A DNA stretch of 64,000 bases from Chondrosia reniformis (taxonomy: Eukaryota > Porifera > Demospongiae > Chondrillida > Chondrillidae). The stretch spans positions 6,293,401 through 6,357,400 of the forward strand of contig OX359198.1 of assembly GCA_947172415.1 (NCBI GenBank). The letters run 5' to 3'. The notes beneath the pieces are model-generated. The model was not told the DNA's origin and ran no database searches. It worked only from the letters and a program-made list of their open reading frames with translations. This document shows, piece by piece, positions 1 through 15,000 of this stretch (within the stretch, counting starts at the first letter, position 1; the number at the start of each line of letters is the position of its first letter). The position numbers and the translations under genes were made by a program.

Positions 1-3000
1 GAATTAAAGAGACTCACTGATTTGTCAGTCTCACAGAATACTACCTTTATTGTGGTAAACAGCCTGTTAATACAAGATATGAATGCCAATAATGTTATCC
101 CTAATAGTCTGACTTCAGCCCTTCCTTCATCATCATTCTACCCAGACACCATTCCACCACAACTTGCTAACTTTAGTCTGGACTTGAATTCTGATGTGCT
201 CTCCTTGACATTTGATGAAACTGTAGAAGCATCTTCCTTGAATGTAACATCCATCTCGCTAGTAAATGGAGGTGTTAACTGGACTTCTTTGTACCAGCTC
301 ACGGGAGGAAATCAGACTTTGGAAAATTCAACTGTTGTTGAAATTACCTTGAACAAAGTGGATTCTGATTTCATTCGATTTTTGGACGATCTTGCTGTAA
401 GTGCAGAGAGCACTTTCATTATCATAGAGAACTACACAGTGGAGGACATGAACGCAAATCCAGTTGTGACAACTGTTATGAGAGCAAGTAATTTCATTTC
501 TGATTCCCAAAGTCCTTATCTTGTAGAATTTGATTTGGACATGAATGAAGGACTGCTGATAGTAAGCTTTTCAGAAACAGTAAATAATACATCACTCATG
601 GTAACAGCCTTGACTTTACAAAATGTTGCTTCATTTGGTAATGAATCAGTAACTCTGACAGGAGGACGTTCTTTATATGATGACAACACCACAATTACAA
701 TAGAATTAGACAGCGGTGACCTCAATGAGATTAAAAGACTAAGAAATTTGGCTACAGCCACTACTTCCACTTACCTCTCCCTGACATCAGCTGCAATAGA
801 AGACATGGCTGACAATGCAGTGATCAGGGTTCAGATGTCCAATGCAACAATGGTTGACCAGTACACAAATGATACTAGTCCTCCAATCCTAGTAAACTAT
901 GACTTTGACTTGGATGATGCATTGCTTTATCTGACCTTCTCTGAGACAGTTGACTCTGAAACTGTCAATGTGACCCAGTTCACCTTTCAATCTGGCAATG
1001 CCTCTTCTCTCTCTGATAACTCAACTGCCAATTTTACAGAATCTACTGTGTCGTACACACTAACAGAATCCTCTCGAGTTATAAGTAGTCCCAGTACAGT
1101 TATAGTGTTGAGGATTGGTAAGTTTGATTTGGACAATATTAAGAGATTTCCCGATCTTGCAGTCAGCAATGAATCTACTTACCTATCCATTACACCAATG
1201 GCAGTAGCAGACATGTTTGGAAATGAAGTTAGTCAGATTGATATGTATGCTCCTCATAGGGTAGCCATCTTTACACAAGACCAGACCAATCCATCATTAG
1301 AGGAATTCAGTCTCTTCATGAATGACTACTTGTTGTCTTTGACATTTTCAGAGACTGTTAATGTAAGTTCCTTAAATATTACTGGTATTACACTAGGGTT
1401 TGGAGTAATGGGACCAACTCACACATTGGAATCGCCTGAGACCTTTGCCCTGACTGATGATGATCCAGTTGTAAATATACTCCTATCACCAGATGATATG
1501 AATATAATAAAGAACATCTCCTGGGTAACTGATCTTTCAAATACCTATATCAGTTTGGAGAATTTCACAATCGAGGACATGGCAGGTCGGGAAATGGATG
1601 CAATCGCTAACCATCCAGTAGTCACTGCTACACCTGACACCTTTGGTCCAGTTTTAGAGAGCTTCACTGTAAATCTGTCCAATGAACTTCTTGTTCTTTA
1701 TTTTAATGAAACAGTTAATTCAACCTCTTTGGATGTTACAAGACTATATCTTATGAACAATAATAATGCTACTGATACAATGCCTATCAGCCTACGTGGC
1801 AGTACAATACTCTCACCAAATGGACCCATTCAAATCGTACTCCTTGGATTTGATGCACTAGAAATGATCAAGTTAGACCAAGAATTGGCTACTTCAGTTA
1901 ATGACACTTACTTGAGAATTGCCTCTTCAGCAGTTTATGATTTGACTGATAATGTGAATTTTGAGGAGGTGATCCAGGTAGAGAATTTCACTTCAGATTT
2001 TGTTAGTCCAGAGCTGGTGGCTTTCTCCGTGGATTTAACAGAAGCTATTTTAATGTTGCTATTCAATGAACCTATTAATGCAAATTCTGTTGATGTCCCT
2101 TCCATCACCCTCCAATCAGCCGCCAACATCACATCGGGTGGCACAGCTTATACTCTTAAGGGCGGTAATGTGACTAGCATGAATTCTCTTCTACTTAGAA
2201 TACTTTTAGATCAGGAAGACCTTAATATTATAAAGCGGCATGTTGACTTGCTCAGAAATGTATCCACTACTTATATCAGTTACCCTGAGGTCTTCCTCAC
2301 TGATATGTATGGCAACTATATCACTCCTGAAGATCCTGAATCTGCCTTTAGAGCTACCAGTTTTATAGATGATGTTTTGAGACCTCGACTGCTTGGTTTT
2401 AGCATAAACATGACATCCGGAGGGCTTATGCTTACCTTTAATGAGACAATGGATGTTAGCAGTCTGAGCTTTACTAGTATTTCATTTCAACTCTCACCAA
2501 CTCCAGTTGATCCTTATTACAGCTTCCAACTTACAGGTGGAGAGCTGCTATCAGGTATAGACAACGCAGAGGTCTACTTCAGGCTGACCAGATTTGACTT
2601 GAATGAGCTAAAAGTGAGAGGCATTGGTAGATCAAGCAATATGATATTCATCATGATCTCAAATATGACTATAACTGATATGGTAGGCTTGTACGCCTTC
2701 CCTGTCACCAGCCTCAACACTGTCTCCCCTGAGCCCTTTGGTCCAGATGAGGATATTCCTTATTTGGAATCCTTTCAACTGGACCTCACTAGTGAGGAGC
2801 TTATACTAATCTTCTCAGAAGCCATTGAGGAGGTGGATATCAGAAATGTTACACTACAATCAGTGAGGAATATTAGTAATAATTTTTACTTTGAAGAATA
2901 CAGTTTAACTGACAGTGAAAGAATAAGTGCTGAAGATAGATTAATTACTGGATATGATGGCTCTACCTCAAGGGTAGCACTGATCATGCTGTCCATCAGA

Positions 3001-6000
3001 GATCTTAATGAAATAAAGCGACTAGAAAGTTTAGCCATTTCGAGAAGAACTACCTTTTTAAGGTTAATACCAGAATCATTCAGTGACACATCAGGCCACA
3101 TGGTGATGGAAATATTTGAAGATGATGCACTTAGAGTGGATCCACCTTACATTGGAGATATGAATAATCCTGAGCTTCTTAGTTTTTCCCTTGATCTCTC
3201 TGATGACATCCTATCTCTCACCTTTTCAGAGACGATGAACTCATCCTCTTACAATGCATCTGGATTTACCTTCTATGGAGGATTTCCGATTGAGGGGTTT
3301 GACTCCTATACTCTCACAGCTGGAATGGTGTTGACTTCTAATGCTCCTGTAGTGGACATACAACTTGGGTTTGGTGACTCCAATATAATCAAGAACCTTA
3401 CACAATTGGCTGTAAATGAGAATACCACTTTCCTTTCCTTAGAACCATTTGGCATTAGGGATATGGCAGGCAATGAAGTTGTTAATGTTACTCTTCAAGT
3501 TGCACAAGGAATGTTTAGTGAAGATTTAAAGCCTCCATCCATTCTTGCCTTTTTAGTTGACATGAATACTGGTCAAATAACCTTGAGTTTTTCTGAGACA
3601 GTGAATGTAGATTCACTAAATCTTACTAGCATAATCATTCAAAATACCTTTACACTGAATAATAACACAGAATTCGTTCCATTAACAGGAGGAGCTATAC
3701 AGTGGTACAACTCTGATGTAGTTAGCTTTGATTTTAATTTTGATGACTTGAATGACCTGAAGTCCTTTAGAGAGCTAAGCACCAATGAAAACAACACATT
3801 TTTGACCTTCAGAGAAATGGCCTTTGCAGACATGAATTTTAATACCATCAGCTCAGCTTACACTGTGCCACCACTTTCAGGTGAAGTTGTTGTAAGAGTC
3901 ATCCCAGATACTAACCCTCCCTCGCTAGTCTATTTTAACTTTGATCTTAATTCTGGCATACTGACTCTGGTCTTTAATGAAACTGTTGCCATAGAGACCT
4001 TTGATCCTACTGCCATAACCATCCAAGAAGGAAGCAATGCTACACTGGGAGGAGAATATTTTACTCTTTTGGGTGGAGAAGGGGTAAACTTGCTAGATGT
4101 CACTACTGTGGAGGTTAATTTAACCATTGTTGATCTCAATGAGATTAAAAGACTCACTTCTCTAGCAATCTCCCCTGAAACAACTCACATCTCTTTTCCT
4201 TCAACACTGGTCATGGACACAAATGAAAACTCCATTATTCCTAAATCTAATGAGGATGGAGACAATGTTCAAACCTTTGTTTATGATTCAACTAATCCTC
4301 GGCTGGTATACTCAGAGCTAGACATGGATACAGGACAGCTTCACCTTGTGTTTGATGAAACAGTAAATGTAAGTAGTTTTGATGTTGAAACACTCACATT
4401 ATACAATTCTGATGTCAATTCCACTGAAGACCTGACACTTACTGGAGGTTCCTATCCAGCTACTGATTCACATGAGATTGTAATTCAGATTACATTTGAA
4501 GATTTGAATGAACTCAAGAGAATACAAAGTTTATGTGCCTTTGACCAAATGGGAAATGACTGTTTCCTGTTCTATGGTGAGATGACTTTATTTGACAATG
4601 CGGGAAATTACTTTACTCCACCTGTCAACGGCACTCCAATGCTGATTGACATGTACGTACCAGATACCTCTCCTCCATCTCTTGTAAGCTTCACTGAATT
4701 CAATTTTGTCAACGAATGCATCACTCTAACTTTCAATGAAACTGTTGACCTGTCAACATTTGATGCTGTATTGATAAGTTTTCAGTCATTTAAGGAGCTT
4801 ATAGCCATGGATGAGTCCATCACACTCACTGGTGGCATTCTACAAGGACCAGACACTCATATTGTCACACTTAAGTTGACCACACCAGACATTGACAGAA
4901 TTAAAGCCACTACAAATGTCTGCCTAAGAAGAAACACTTGTTGGCTAACGCTAGCACTTGGAACTGTCCTGGATATGTCTCAAAATCCTGTGGTTGCTAT
5001 TGACAACACAAACGCAGAATATTCTTTGACTTTCATAGAAGATTCCATACCACCAGTTCTTGAGTACTTTGATCTTTCAATGGAAGACCAATGCTTGACA
5101 CTCTATTTTTCAGAACCAGTGGACCTTGAATATTTCCTGCCACAAGAAATTATTCTGCAGTCGTCACAAAATGTGAGCATGTCAGAACAGATTTGGTTAT
5201 CAAGTGGAACTCCCATACAAAGTAGTTACGGTAGACAGATTAAAATCCTTTTGTCTCCAGAAGATGTAGAAAGAATGAAGGCCTCTACATTCCTAAAGAC
5301 GGAGAATGACACTTTTATTTCCTTCTCCTCACAGCTTGTTACTGATGCAGCCTTCATGGGAGGAGATACAGTTTACAAAGGAGTACCCATAGTGGCCATT
5401 AGCAATGAAGCAGCACAAAGAGTGAGGGCTTACTATGCTGATGAAACAGGTCCACTTCTTCAATATGCTCATCTTGATCTGAACACTGATCGACTTGTTC
5501 TCTCTTTTAATGAGCCACTGTTGCCTAGCAACTTTGTATTTGAAAGGGTATCTTTACTTTCTTCAGAAATGGCTCCCAGTATAAATGTTACACTTACTCC
5601 TGGTCAACTGGACCCTCTTTCCATTGATGGAGTGACAGAACTCATAATTTACCTCTCACCTGATAATCTTATCCTTTTGAAGGTAGACCCTTCCATTGCA
5701 ACTGGAACAAGGAACACATTTGTTATGCTAGCTCAAGCTGCCCTCACAGATACAGCTCCAGAACCAAATGTGGAACAGGTTCTTCCTCTCTCGGTGTTCA
5801 CTCCAGACATTACACCAACAGTCCTAATGGAGTATACATTAGACCTAGATGAGGGAATTATTTATCTAACTTTTAATGATATTGTTAACACTACCAGCTT
5901 CAATGCCTCAGAAATCCGTGTGCAAAGTGATAGCTTCCTTATTCCTGGACTTTTCCACCAATTAAGTGACAGCTCTTTTACCAATAGTTCTCATGGATAT

Positions 6001-9000
6001 GAAGTTGACATATTTCTGTCAAATTTTGACTTGAATGAACTTAAAGCTAACTTGTTCTTAGCCACGGATATTTCAAACACTTGGCTCACCCTAACAGCCA
6101 TGGCTGTGGATGATATCTATGGTACAGATGTGATTGCTACCACTGATGGGAAAGCATTGCAGGTCTCTAATGTGACCCAGGACTCCACGCCTCCTGAATT
6201 GGCTGAATTTGTCTTGGATTTGAATAGCAACTTGCTTATTCTGACATTCTCTGAAACTATAGAAGATGACTCTAACTTTACTGTGGATTTGATTGCACTT
6301 CAAAACCTTGGAAATGAAAACTTCACAGTTTACCTAGGCATAAGTCCAGATTCTGAATATATTCAAAGAAGCAGAACAGTTATTGAAGTCTTGTTAGTGA
6401 ACACAGATGTTAATCAGCTTACTGCAGATAGATCCATTGCTACTAGCAGTAACAATACTTTTATTAGTATTGGTGACAGCGCAGCTTTTGATACAAGTGA
6501 CCTTCCCAATGTGGCAATCAATTACACAGATGCTCTGAGGGCTAGTGCAATCATTCCTGACAGAATGCCACCCACCTTGCGTGATGCTCAATTGGATCTG
6601 ACTGATGATATCCTTTCCCTGACATTCTCTGAGACAGTTAATGCAATCACTCTCAGTCCATATGCAATAACTCTACAAGACAGAGCTACAAGATCCTCAG
6701 AAGATACCGCTGTTACCCTAACTGGAGGAAATCCCAGCACTGTTGATTCAACAGTAGTGCAGCTTAATCTTACAACCCAAGATGTAAACAGATTGAAAGA
6801 AATTGCTGACTTAGCTACTTCAGTAAATAACACTTTCATCACATTAACTAGCACAGCAATTGAAGACGTAAGTGGAATACGAAATACTGAGATACCTGAT
6901 GGAGAAGGTGTGATGATTTCATATTTTAGAGGGGATAGCATTCGCCCATCCCTCCAAAACTTTACACTTAATCTCACTTCAGAGTTGCTTACGTTAACCT
7001 TTTCAGAAACAATGAATGTGCTATCGCTTGACCTTCAGGAATTTACTGTTCAAAATGCTAATATACCAACTGTGTCTTATGAGCTAAGTGGAGGGATTGT
7101 TAGAAGCAGCCAGCAGAACTCAACAGTTGTGGTTATTGAACTGACTAGAAGTGATTTGAATGGATTAAAAAAGGATTTTAGCCTTGCCACTCAACTTACT
7201 AACACCTTTCTCTCAATCTCATCTGGTAGTGCTGAAGATGTGTTTGGAAATCCAGTTTTCCCCACCCAGATACCTGCTCTAGGCTTTACTGAAGATCTAA
7301 CTGCACCTGCACTTGAAGCTTTCACCCTTGATATGAATGCTGGTGTCCTAAAGTTGTCATTTTCAGAAACCGTTGCAGCTATCACCCTCATGGTACATAG
7401 AATATATCTTCAAAATGACATGACAACACGTAGCAGATTTGTACAACTTGATGATGGTGACTTCCTCACTGATCCAACTGATGTGATATGTATTAATATC
7501 ACTAACAGAAATCTTGACAATCTTAAATTTTATTATGATTTAGCAAAATCTATCAGCACTACGTTTATAAGTTTTGCAGACTTAATTAGAGATACAAATG
7601 GTAACATTGTGCAATCCATTCCAAACTATAATGCTCAAATGGCTGCAATGTTTATTTCAGATATATCATCCCCAAATCTACTTCAATTTAACCTTGATTT
7701 GGACAATGGACAGCTTCTGCTATTCTTTGATGAAGTCATACGTAGCTCTAGTGTTGAACCTCTTGAGCTAACCTTTATTGCCTTTCCAAACAGCTCCACA
7801 ACATATTCCCTTACAGGAGGGACAATACGTGAAGGAAATTCAAGTGCTATTCAAGTTACAGTAACTGAAGATGATCTTAACTTTTTGAAAGCATTTGATG
7901 ATTTAGCCTCTTCTAGAGATGACACCTATATCACCTTGACTGTGTTGGCAGCTAGAGATATGTGCGAGAATTTTGTTGCTGAAATACTCCCTGAAAATGC
8001 ATTACAGGTTAACAGCTATCAACCAGATATAACCAGACCGCGGATTGTGTCATTTGATGTAAACCTTGACAGCAATATCTTACTATTAACTTTCTCTGAA
8101 ACTGTGAATGCCAGTAGCTTTGATCCAACACAACTTCTATTTGTATCAAACTCATCTTCCTCTCCTGATGCAGTCTACAGTCTCACTGGTGGTAATTTTG
8201 ACCTTAGGAATTCACCCACAATCTCCATTGAGCTAACTGCTGATGACACCAATACTATTAAAGCTATTGGAGGTCTAGCTGATGATGCAAGTACAACATA
8301 TCTCTCATACAATGAATCCATAGCAAGGGATATGGCTGGTCTATCTGTAGAGCCCAGAGATACTAATGAGGCCCTTCCTGTATCAAACTACATACCAGAT
8401 ATACAAGGACCCATTCTCTATGCATTTGATCTGGATGTCAATAGTGGTGTGCTTGTCCTAAGGTTCAATGAATCTGTACATACTGATACATTGCGAGTAG
8501 ACTATATAGTACTTCAGTCACACTTTGACAGAGGGGGTGAAGATTTCCAAGAGTATCGCTTGAGCACAAATTCATTTGTAGATACCGTTGAAAACCTGAC
8601 AGTTTTACAAGTGCAGCTTGATGGTATAGACATCCGTAACATCAAGACAAGATTTGGTTTGGCTACAGAAAGGAACAACACATATTTGAAGTTTGAGAGC
8701 CGGGCTGTTTATGATACTTCTGGGAATCCTTCTGATGATGTCATTCTCCTAGTGAGTAACTACACTTCAGATACAACTGGTCCAACTGTTCTGACATGGT
8801 CCCTTGATTTGAACAGCGAAGTGATCACTGTCAACTTTAATGAACCAATCGCAGTAAACACAGTGGATGCCACAGGGTTGATAGCTCTTAGTCATCCAAA
8901 TAGCACATCCTCACATCAGCTTTCTGGTGCCTCAACTGATGGAAGTGATGACTTCTTCATCCAATTAACTCTGTCAAGATCAGATTTGAATGTCATTAAA

Positions 9001-12000
9001 ATGATTGAAGATTTGTGGACATCTAACGAGACAGCGTATCTCACAGTTCAAAGCCATTTCATATCAGATCAAGCAGGTCAACCAGTGCAACCAGCTGTAA
9101 GAATTCCTGTCACTCTTTTCATTAGTGATGCCGAGAGACCATATCTAGAAAGCTTTAATTTAGATATGAACAATGGAATTTTAACATTAAACTTTTCAGA
9201 AACTGTGAATATTACAACTTTTGATTTGACCCAAATTACCCTGCAAGAGATTTCAAATACTTTCTTAACACGTGTTCCCAGAATCCATAACTTAATGAAT
9301 GGCACTATCATCTCAATTGGTGATGTGGCAACTGTGATTGTACAACTCTCTGAAGAAGATTTGAATGTAGTTAAATTTCAAGAAATTGGCCGTAACAGAC
9401 AGTCTGTGTTCTTGGTGATGACAGATTTGACTGTGGAAGACCAGAATGGAAATAATAACATTCCATTGCTTAATGGGGTTAATCCAGCCTCCCCTTACAA
9501 TTTTGTACCTGACACTACAAATCCAGTATTAAGGTCATTTATACTCAATTTGACTTCAGATGTTCTTCTGTTATCTTTCTCTGAGACAGTTAGAGTGTCA
9601 TCTTTTGATGTTACAGAAATATTGCTATTAAATAATGCTAATGTGACCACCTTTTATCAGCTAACTAATCTCAGTTACACACCATCACCAAATGACCCAA
9701 ACCTTGTGGTATTACTTTCAGAGTATGATTTAAACAACCTAAAGAGATTAACAGATTTGGCAACCCTGGAAAATGATACATTCATTTCATTTTCTGTCAA
9801 TCTGGTATCTGATATGGTTGGGAATCAAATAGAAAGTATTTCCTTGAATGTATCCCAAATGGCATTTGAAGTGTATCCAGATGAATTCAGACCCATTTTG
9901 AGAGGATTTGACCTAGATCTCACTGCTGAAACCCTCACTCTCACTTTTAATGAAACTGTTAATGTTGATACATTTGATGAAACCCAAGTCACACTGTTTG
10001 AAGATAGGTTTAGTGACTTCTATACTCTAACAAACGTCTCCATCAATCATCAGAATGATCCAATTTTGGTTCTGCATCTAGTTCGATATGACTTGGATAT
10101 CATTAAGGAAAAGTTTTATCTTGCCGTGGATAATGACTCAACTCTCATTTCCATCACTAATCTCACAGTGCAAGACATGAACTACAACTTTGTAGAGCCT
10201 GTACAGCAGGAAGATCAACTCATGGTGACAGTTTTCACAAGAGATATGATCAATCCATCTCTAGACTTCTTCTATGTAGATTTGGATGCTTCAACATTGA
10301 CCCTATTCTTTGATGAGACTGTGAATGCAGATAGCTTGGATGCTAGAAACATCACTCTAGTTAATGCTTATGAGAACTTTACAGCAATGTTCTCACTGAC
10401 TGGAGGTACTACTATCAGTTCTAATGGTTCTGTAATTGTTGTTAATGTCACCAAGGAAGATTTGGATTTAATCAAACAAGATAATGCTCTCTTTACTTCT
10501 CTAGAGGATGCATTTCTTTCAATACGTCCTGGACTTATTACTGATATGTTTGAAAACCCTGTTAATGAGATTTCATTGGAAACAGCAAAGCAAGCCGCCA
10601 ACTATACTTCAGATACAACTGATCCCATTCTAGAATCATTTGATTTGGATATGAATCTGGGAATCCTCCATATGACCTTTTCTGAAACTGTCAATGTTGC
10701 ATCATTTGATCCATCAATGCTCACCCTTCAAGCAGTTCAAGAGACCAATTCAAGTGAAGAAATGGTCACTTTAACTGGTGGTTATACCAACCTGACCACT
10801 GAGAACCACACTATAGTTCGCCTACTGTTAACCACTGGCGATTTGAATGCCATCAAAGCATTACCTCTACTGGCTACCGGACCAGTTGATACTCTCATCA
10901 CTCATACACAGTTTTTGATTCAGGATATGAATGAAAACAGGGTAGTTGAGAAACCAGATGGAAACGGACTCTTTGTAAGGAACTATACTGAAGACACTAC
11001 ATCTCCCTTCCTTGATTCATGGTCAATTGATATGAATCGAGGATTGCTTCACCTCACTTTTGATGAACCCGTAAACCACTCAACCTTTTTTTATAATGAA
11101 TTTATCCTTCAAGATTCGTCAGAGCCATTACTGGACTACCATAGGCTGACTGGTGGAACTATTCCTGCAGTATTCAGTCCATTGATGACCATCAATGTCA
11201 CATTCGATGACCTTAATCAAATTAAAAGAAAGCAGCTATGTACACATCGCAGGAAAATTGAGGATTGTTACATAATCTTCCCAAATGTCACCCTAGAAGA
11301 TATGAATGACAATGTCTTGACTGTTCTGAATATTAATGAAGGTCGTCAAGCTGAAGCTTATATTGATGATACTACTCGACCAGTACTTGATGATTTTGTG
11401 AACATAAATCTTCGAGAAGAGACAGTAACTTTGAGGTTTACAGAAACTGTCAATGTATCCTCTTTTGATCCAACTCAACTAACTTTAAAGAGGTTCTCAT
11501 TTGATCCTGGTGCCCCACCCCCTTATATTTTGTACAACCTCACTGGTGGCTATGTAATCACAAAGACGGATAACACCACTATAACATTCATTCTAACATA
11601 TGAAGATGTTAACTTGCTCAGAACTGATCCAAATACTTGTGTAGGTGCTGATGGAACTGACTGTTTTCTGCAATTTACTGAATTGCTTGTATCTGATATG
11701 GCAGAACTACCAGTTGAGCCAGTCAGAGGTCTTCCTGGAACTCTTGTTGGCAAGGCCAGTCAGAATATCCTCGACGATGTTCCTCCTATGCTGTTGAATT
11801 TTACTTTGGATATGAACACCGGAGAGGTTGTCCTGACTTTCAATGAAACTGTGGATTACCAGACCTTTGATTCAACTGGCATCACATTCACTTCAACACA
11901 AACTGGAAATCAAACTTATACCCTGACTGGAGGAACACTAATAACTGACACTCATTCCAGATTTATCGAGTTTAATCTCTCCCATTCTGACATTATAGGA

Positions 12001-15000
12001 ATAAAAGCTCTTGAAATGTTGGCTACTAGTTCAAGTGATACTTACATTTCTATCACCGAAGCAGTTATAATGGATACTTCTAGAGGAAGAAATCCAGCAC
12101 AGCCTATACCCATCAATGAATCTATTCCTGTGTTGAGGTACACACGTGATGTGGTTCAGCCTAATCTTTTGAGCTTCAGGTTGAATTTGGAAGACGACCT
12201 GCTTCTTCTAACCTTCGATGAACCCATTGTTCTAAATTCCACCATTTTTACAGATGTAACTCTTCAATCAAATGCTAACATATCAGAAGCCACTGCAACT
12301 AGTGTCACACTCTCTGGTGGATCTGTGGAGTATATGCCTGGTACAGTCAGCAAATCACAGCTTGTAATTACAATAACTAGGCATGACATGAGATTAATCA
12401 AAACGGATGATAACTTGGCTGAAGTTAGAGTAGCAAATAGCTTCAATCCAATTGACACTTTCATTTCTTTTCCTGAGGATACATTCGTTGATACTGCCTA
12501 CAACCCTGTTGAGGTGCTTGGCAATGAAACAGCTTTGATGATTGAAGAATTACTTATTGACAGAGTGAACCAGCAGGTTGAGGTAATTGATATCAATCTG
12601 AATGCAGGTACCATTACAATATTTTTTGATGATGTCGTTAACCAGAATAGTTTGATACCTGCTGAACTTACACTTCACAACCAATCAGATCCTGACTCCA
12701 GCAACAGTTACACATTAACGGGAGGGTCTACCTCTTCAATTGATGGTTATTACACTGTCTTAGACCTTACAGAAACTGATCTGAACAATATTAAACGTAA
12801 TGAAGGTCTTCTTACTAGTGAAAATGACAGCTTTGTCACAATTTTTGAATTCTTCATTCGTGATGATAATAATGAATTGGGAATAGAGCCATACATTTTT
12901 GATCCAGCTGAGCAAGTCAGAAACTTTACAGCAGATACAAATAGACCATCACTGAGAAGTTTTACACTTGATATGAATGAAGGACTCCTACACTTGACAT
13001 TTAATGAAACTGTTAGGACCAATACTCTAAGGACATCAGGAATTACACTACAGAGCCAATCAAATGCTACTTCCTATTGGGATGGCAACATGACTGTATA
13101 CACAGATCCTGAGGTGTTATATTACACACTTACAGGTGGTGACTATAATGACTCTTACAACCATAATTTATTAACCATTGGCCTCTCTAAAACAGACCTT
13201 GATGCTATTAAAAAAATTTATGGCCTAGCAATTTCTAGTGACACCACTTTCATCACATGGCCAAATGACACCATCTTTGATATGAATGGAAATGAAATAG
13301 TGGAGATATTATCAGAGGACGCAAAGATGACTGATCAATTCATACCTGATTCAACTGAACCCGAAATTGTACTGTGGGATTTGGATATGAACAAGGGGAT
13401 GATTTTAGTGTCATTTACAGAAACTGTCAATGCTTCCAGCTTTGATGTCACTCAAGTGCATATCCAATCAAATGCTACCTCTAATGTTGGGTTCAATCTG
13501 CTTGGTGGCATGGCAACACTGGAGGATGGCTTGGTTATTTCTGTCAACATCACCAAAGATGACTTAGATGAAATAAAGAGAATTGAGGAGATTGCCACTT
13601 CTCTTGAAGATACCTATCTTAGCTTTTCATCTTTACTGGTAAGAGATATGAATGAAAACCCAATTGTTCCCAGGGATGCAAACAGAAATGCAGTACCGGT
13701 TAGATTTTTCATTCCAGATGAGACTCCACCACAACTTATTAGCTATGACCTTGACATGAACTTGGGAACACTCTACTTGACCTTCTCTGAAACTGTAAAT
13801 GCTCCTTCTTTGGAATTGCAAGGGATTACATTGCTCAACATGCCTGGTGCTAACTTTACAGATGAATACTTTGTTCTCACTGGTGGAAGTTCAACACAAA
13901 TGGACAGCATTTATGTTACAGTGAATTTCTCTGTCGATGACCTTAATGTTATCAAAGAGTTATTTACATTGGCAATATCTATGGAGACCACATATTTAAG
14001 TATATTAAATGGTTCTATACTTGATCAGAATGATAATCTTCTACTGGCTATCAACCAAAGTGACCCTCTCCCCATCAGAAATTTTACACCAGATGAAACA
14101 TTTCCAGAGCTTGTTAGCTTTGATTTAGATTTAAATGCTAATCTGTTGTATTTGACCTTCTCTGAGACAATAGACAGTCAGACATTTAATCAAACAGATA
14201 TAGTTCTATTGGCCAATACTAATATAAGTGCTGAGCACCACAGGCTGGCAGAAAACAGTCAATTCTTAATGGAAAACTCAACCATGCTCACTGTCTACCT
14301 CTCCATTGAGGATTCCAACCAAATCAGAAGACTATCAGGCCTGGCTGTGGATAATAGCTCAACATTTATTGCTTTCAGTGAATTCCTGGTGAATGACATG
14401 AATGGAAATGAAATTGTAGCAATCACCGCTGACGAGGCACAAATGGTGTTCAATTACACTGAAGATGTCACCTCTCCTGAGCTGGACTGGTACGATCTGG
14501 ACATGAATAATGGCATATTGACATTGTATTTCAGTGAGACTGTAAATGCAACATCATTGGCAGTGCAGGAGATTGGAATAGTGTCTAGCAACGATTCAAG
14601 TGATTACATCTGTGTGTTGGATCGTATTGAAGGTGTCAAAACATTCCTTGAAGTGTTTCTTGGTGAAAACTTTAATTTGAGTGATTGCAATCAAACAGGC
14701 CCTTTTATGTTTGATCAAACTATGACTGGTACAGCCACACTTTATGATAATATAGTTGAGGTATACATAAGTAACATGGATTTGAATGCTTTAAAGAGAA
14801 TTAGAGGCCTAGCTATTGATAAAAACTCCACATATTTGACACTAACCAACTTTACTATCCTGGACATGAATGGAAATTCTGTCACTTCCGTTCCATATGA
14901 AGAAGCCTTAATTGTCGATACATTTATCCCTGATAATACCAGTCCACAATTGTCCAGTTACACCATCAACATTGAAGAAGGTGTGATAGTGTTAAACTTT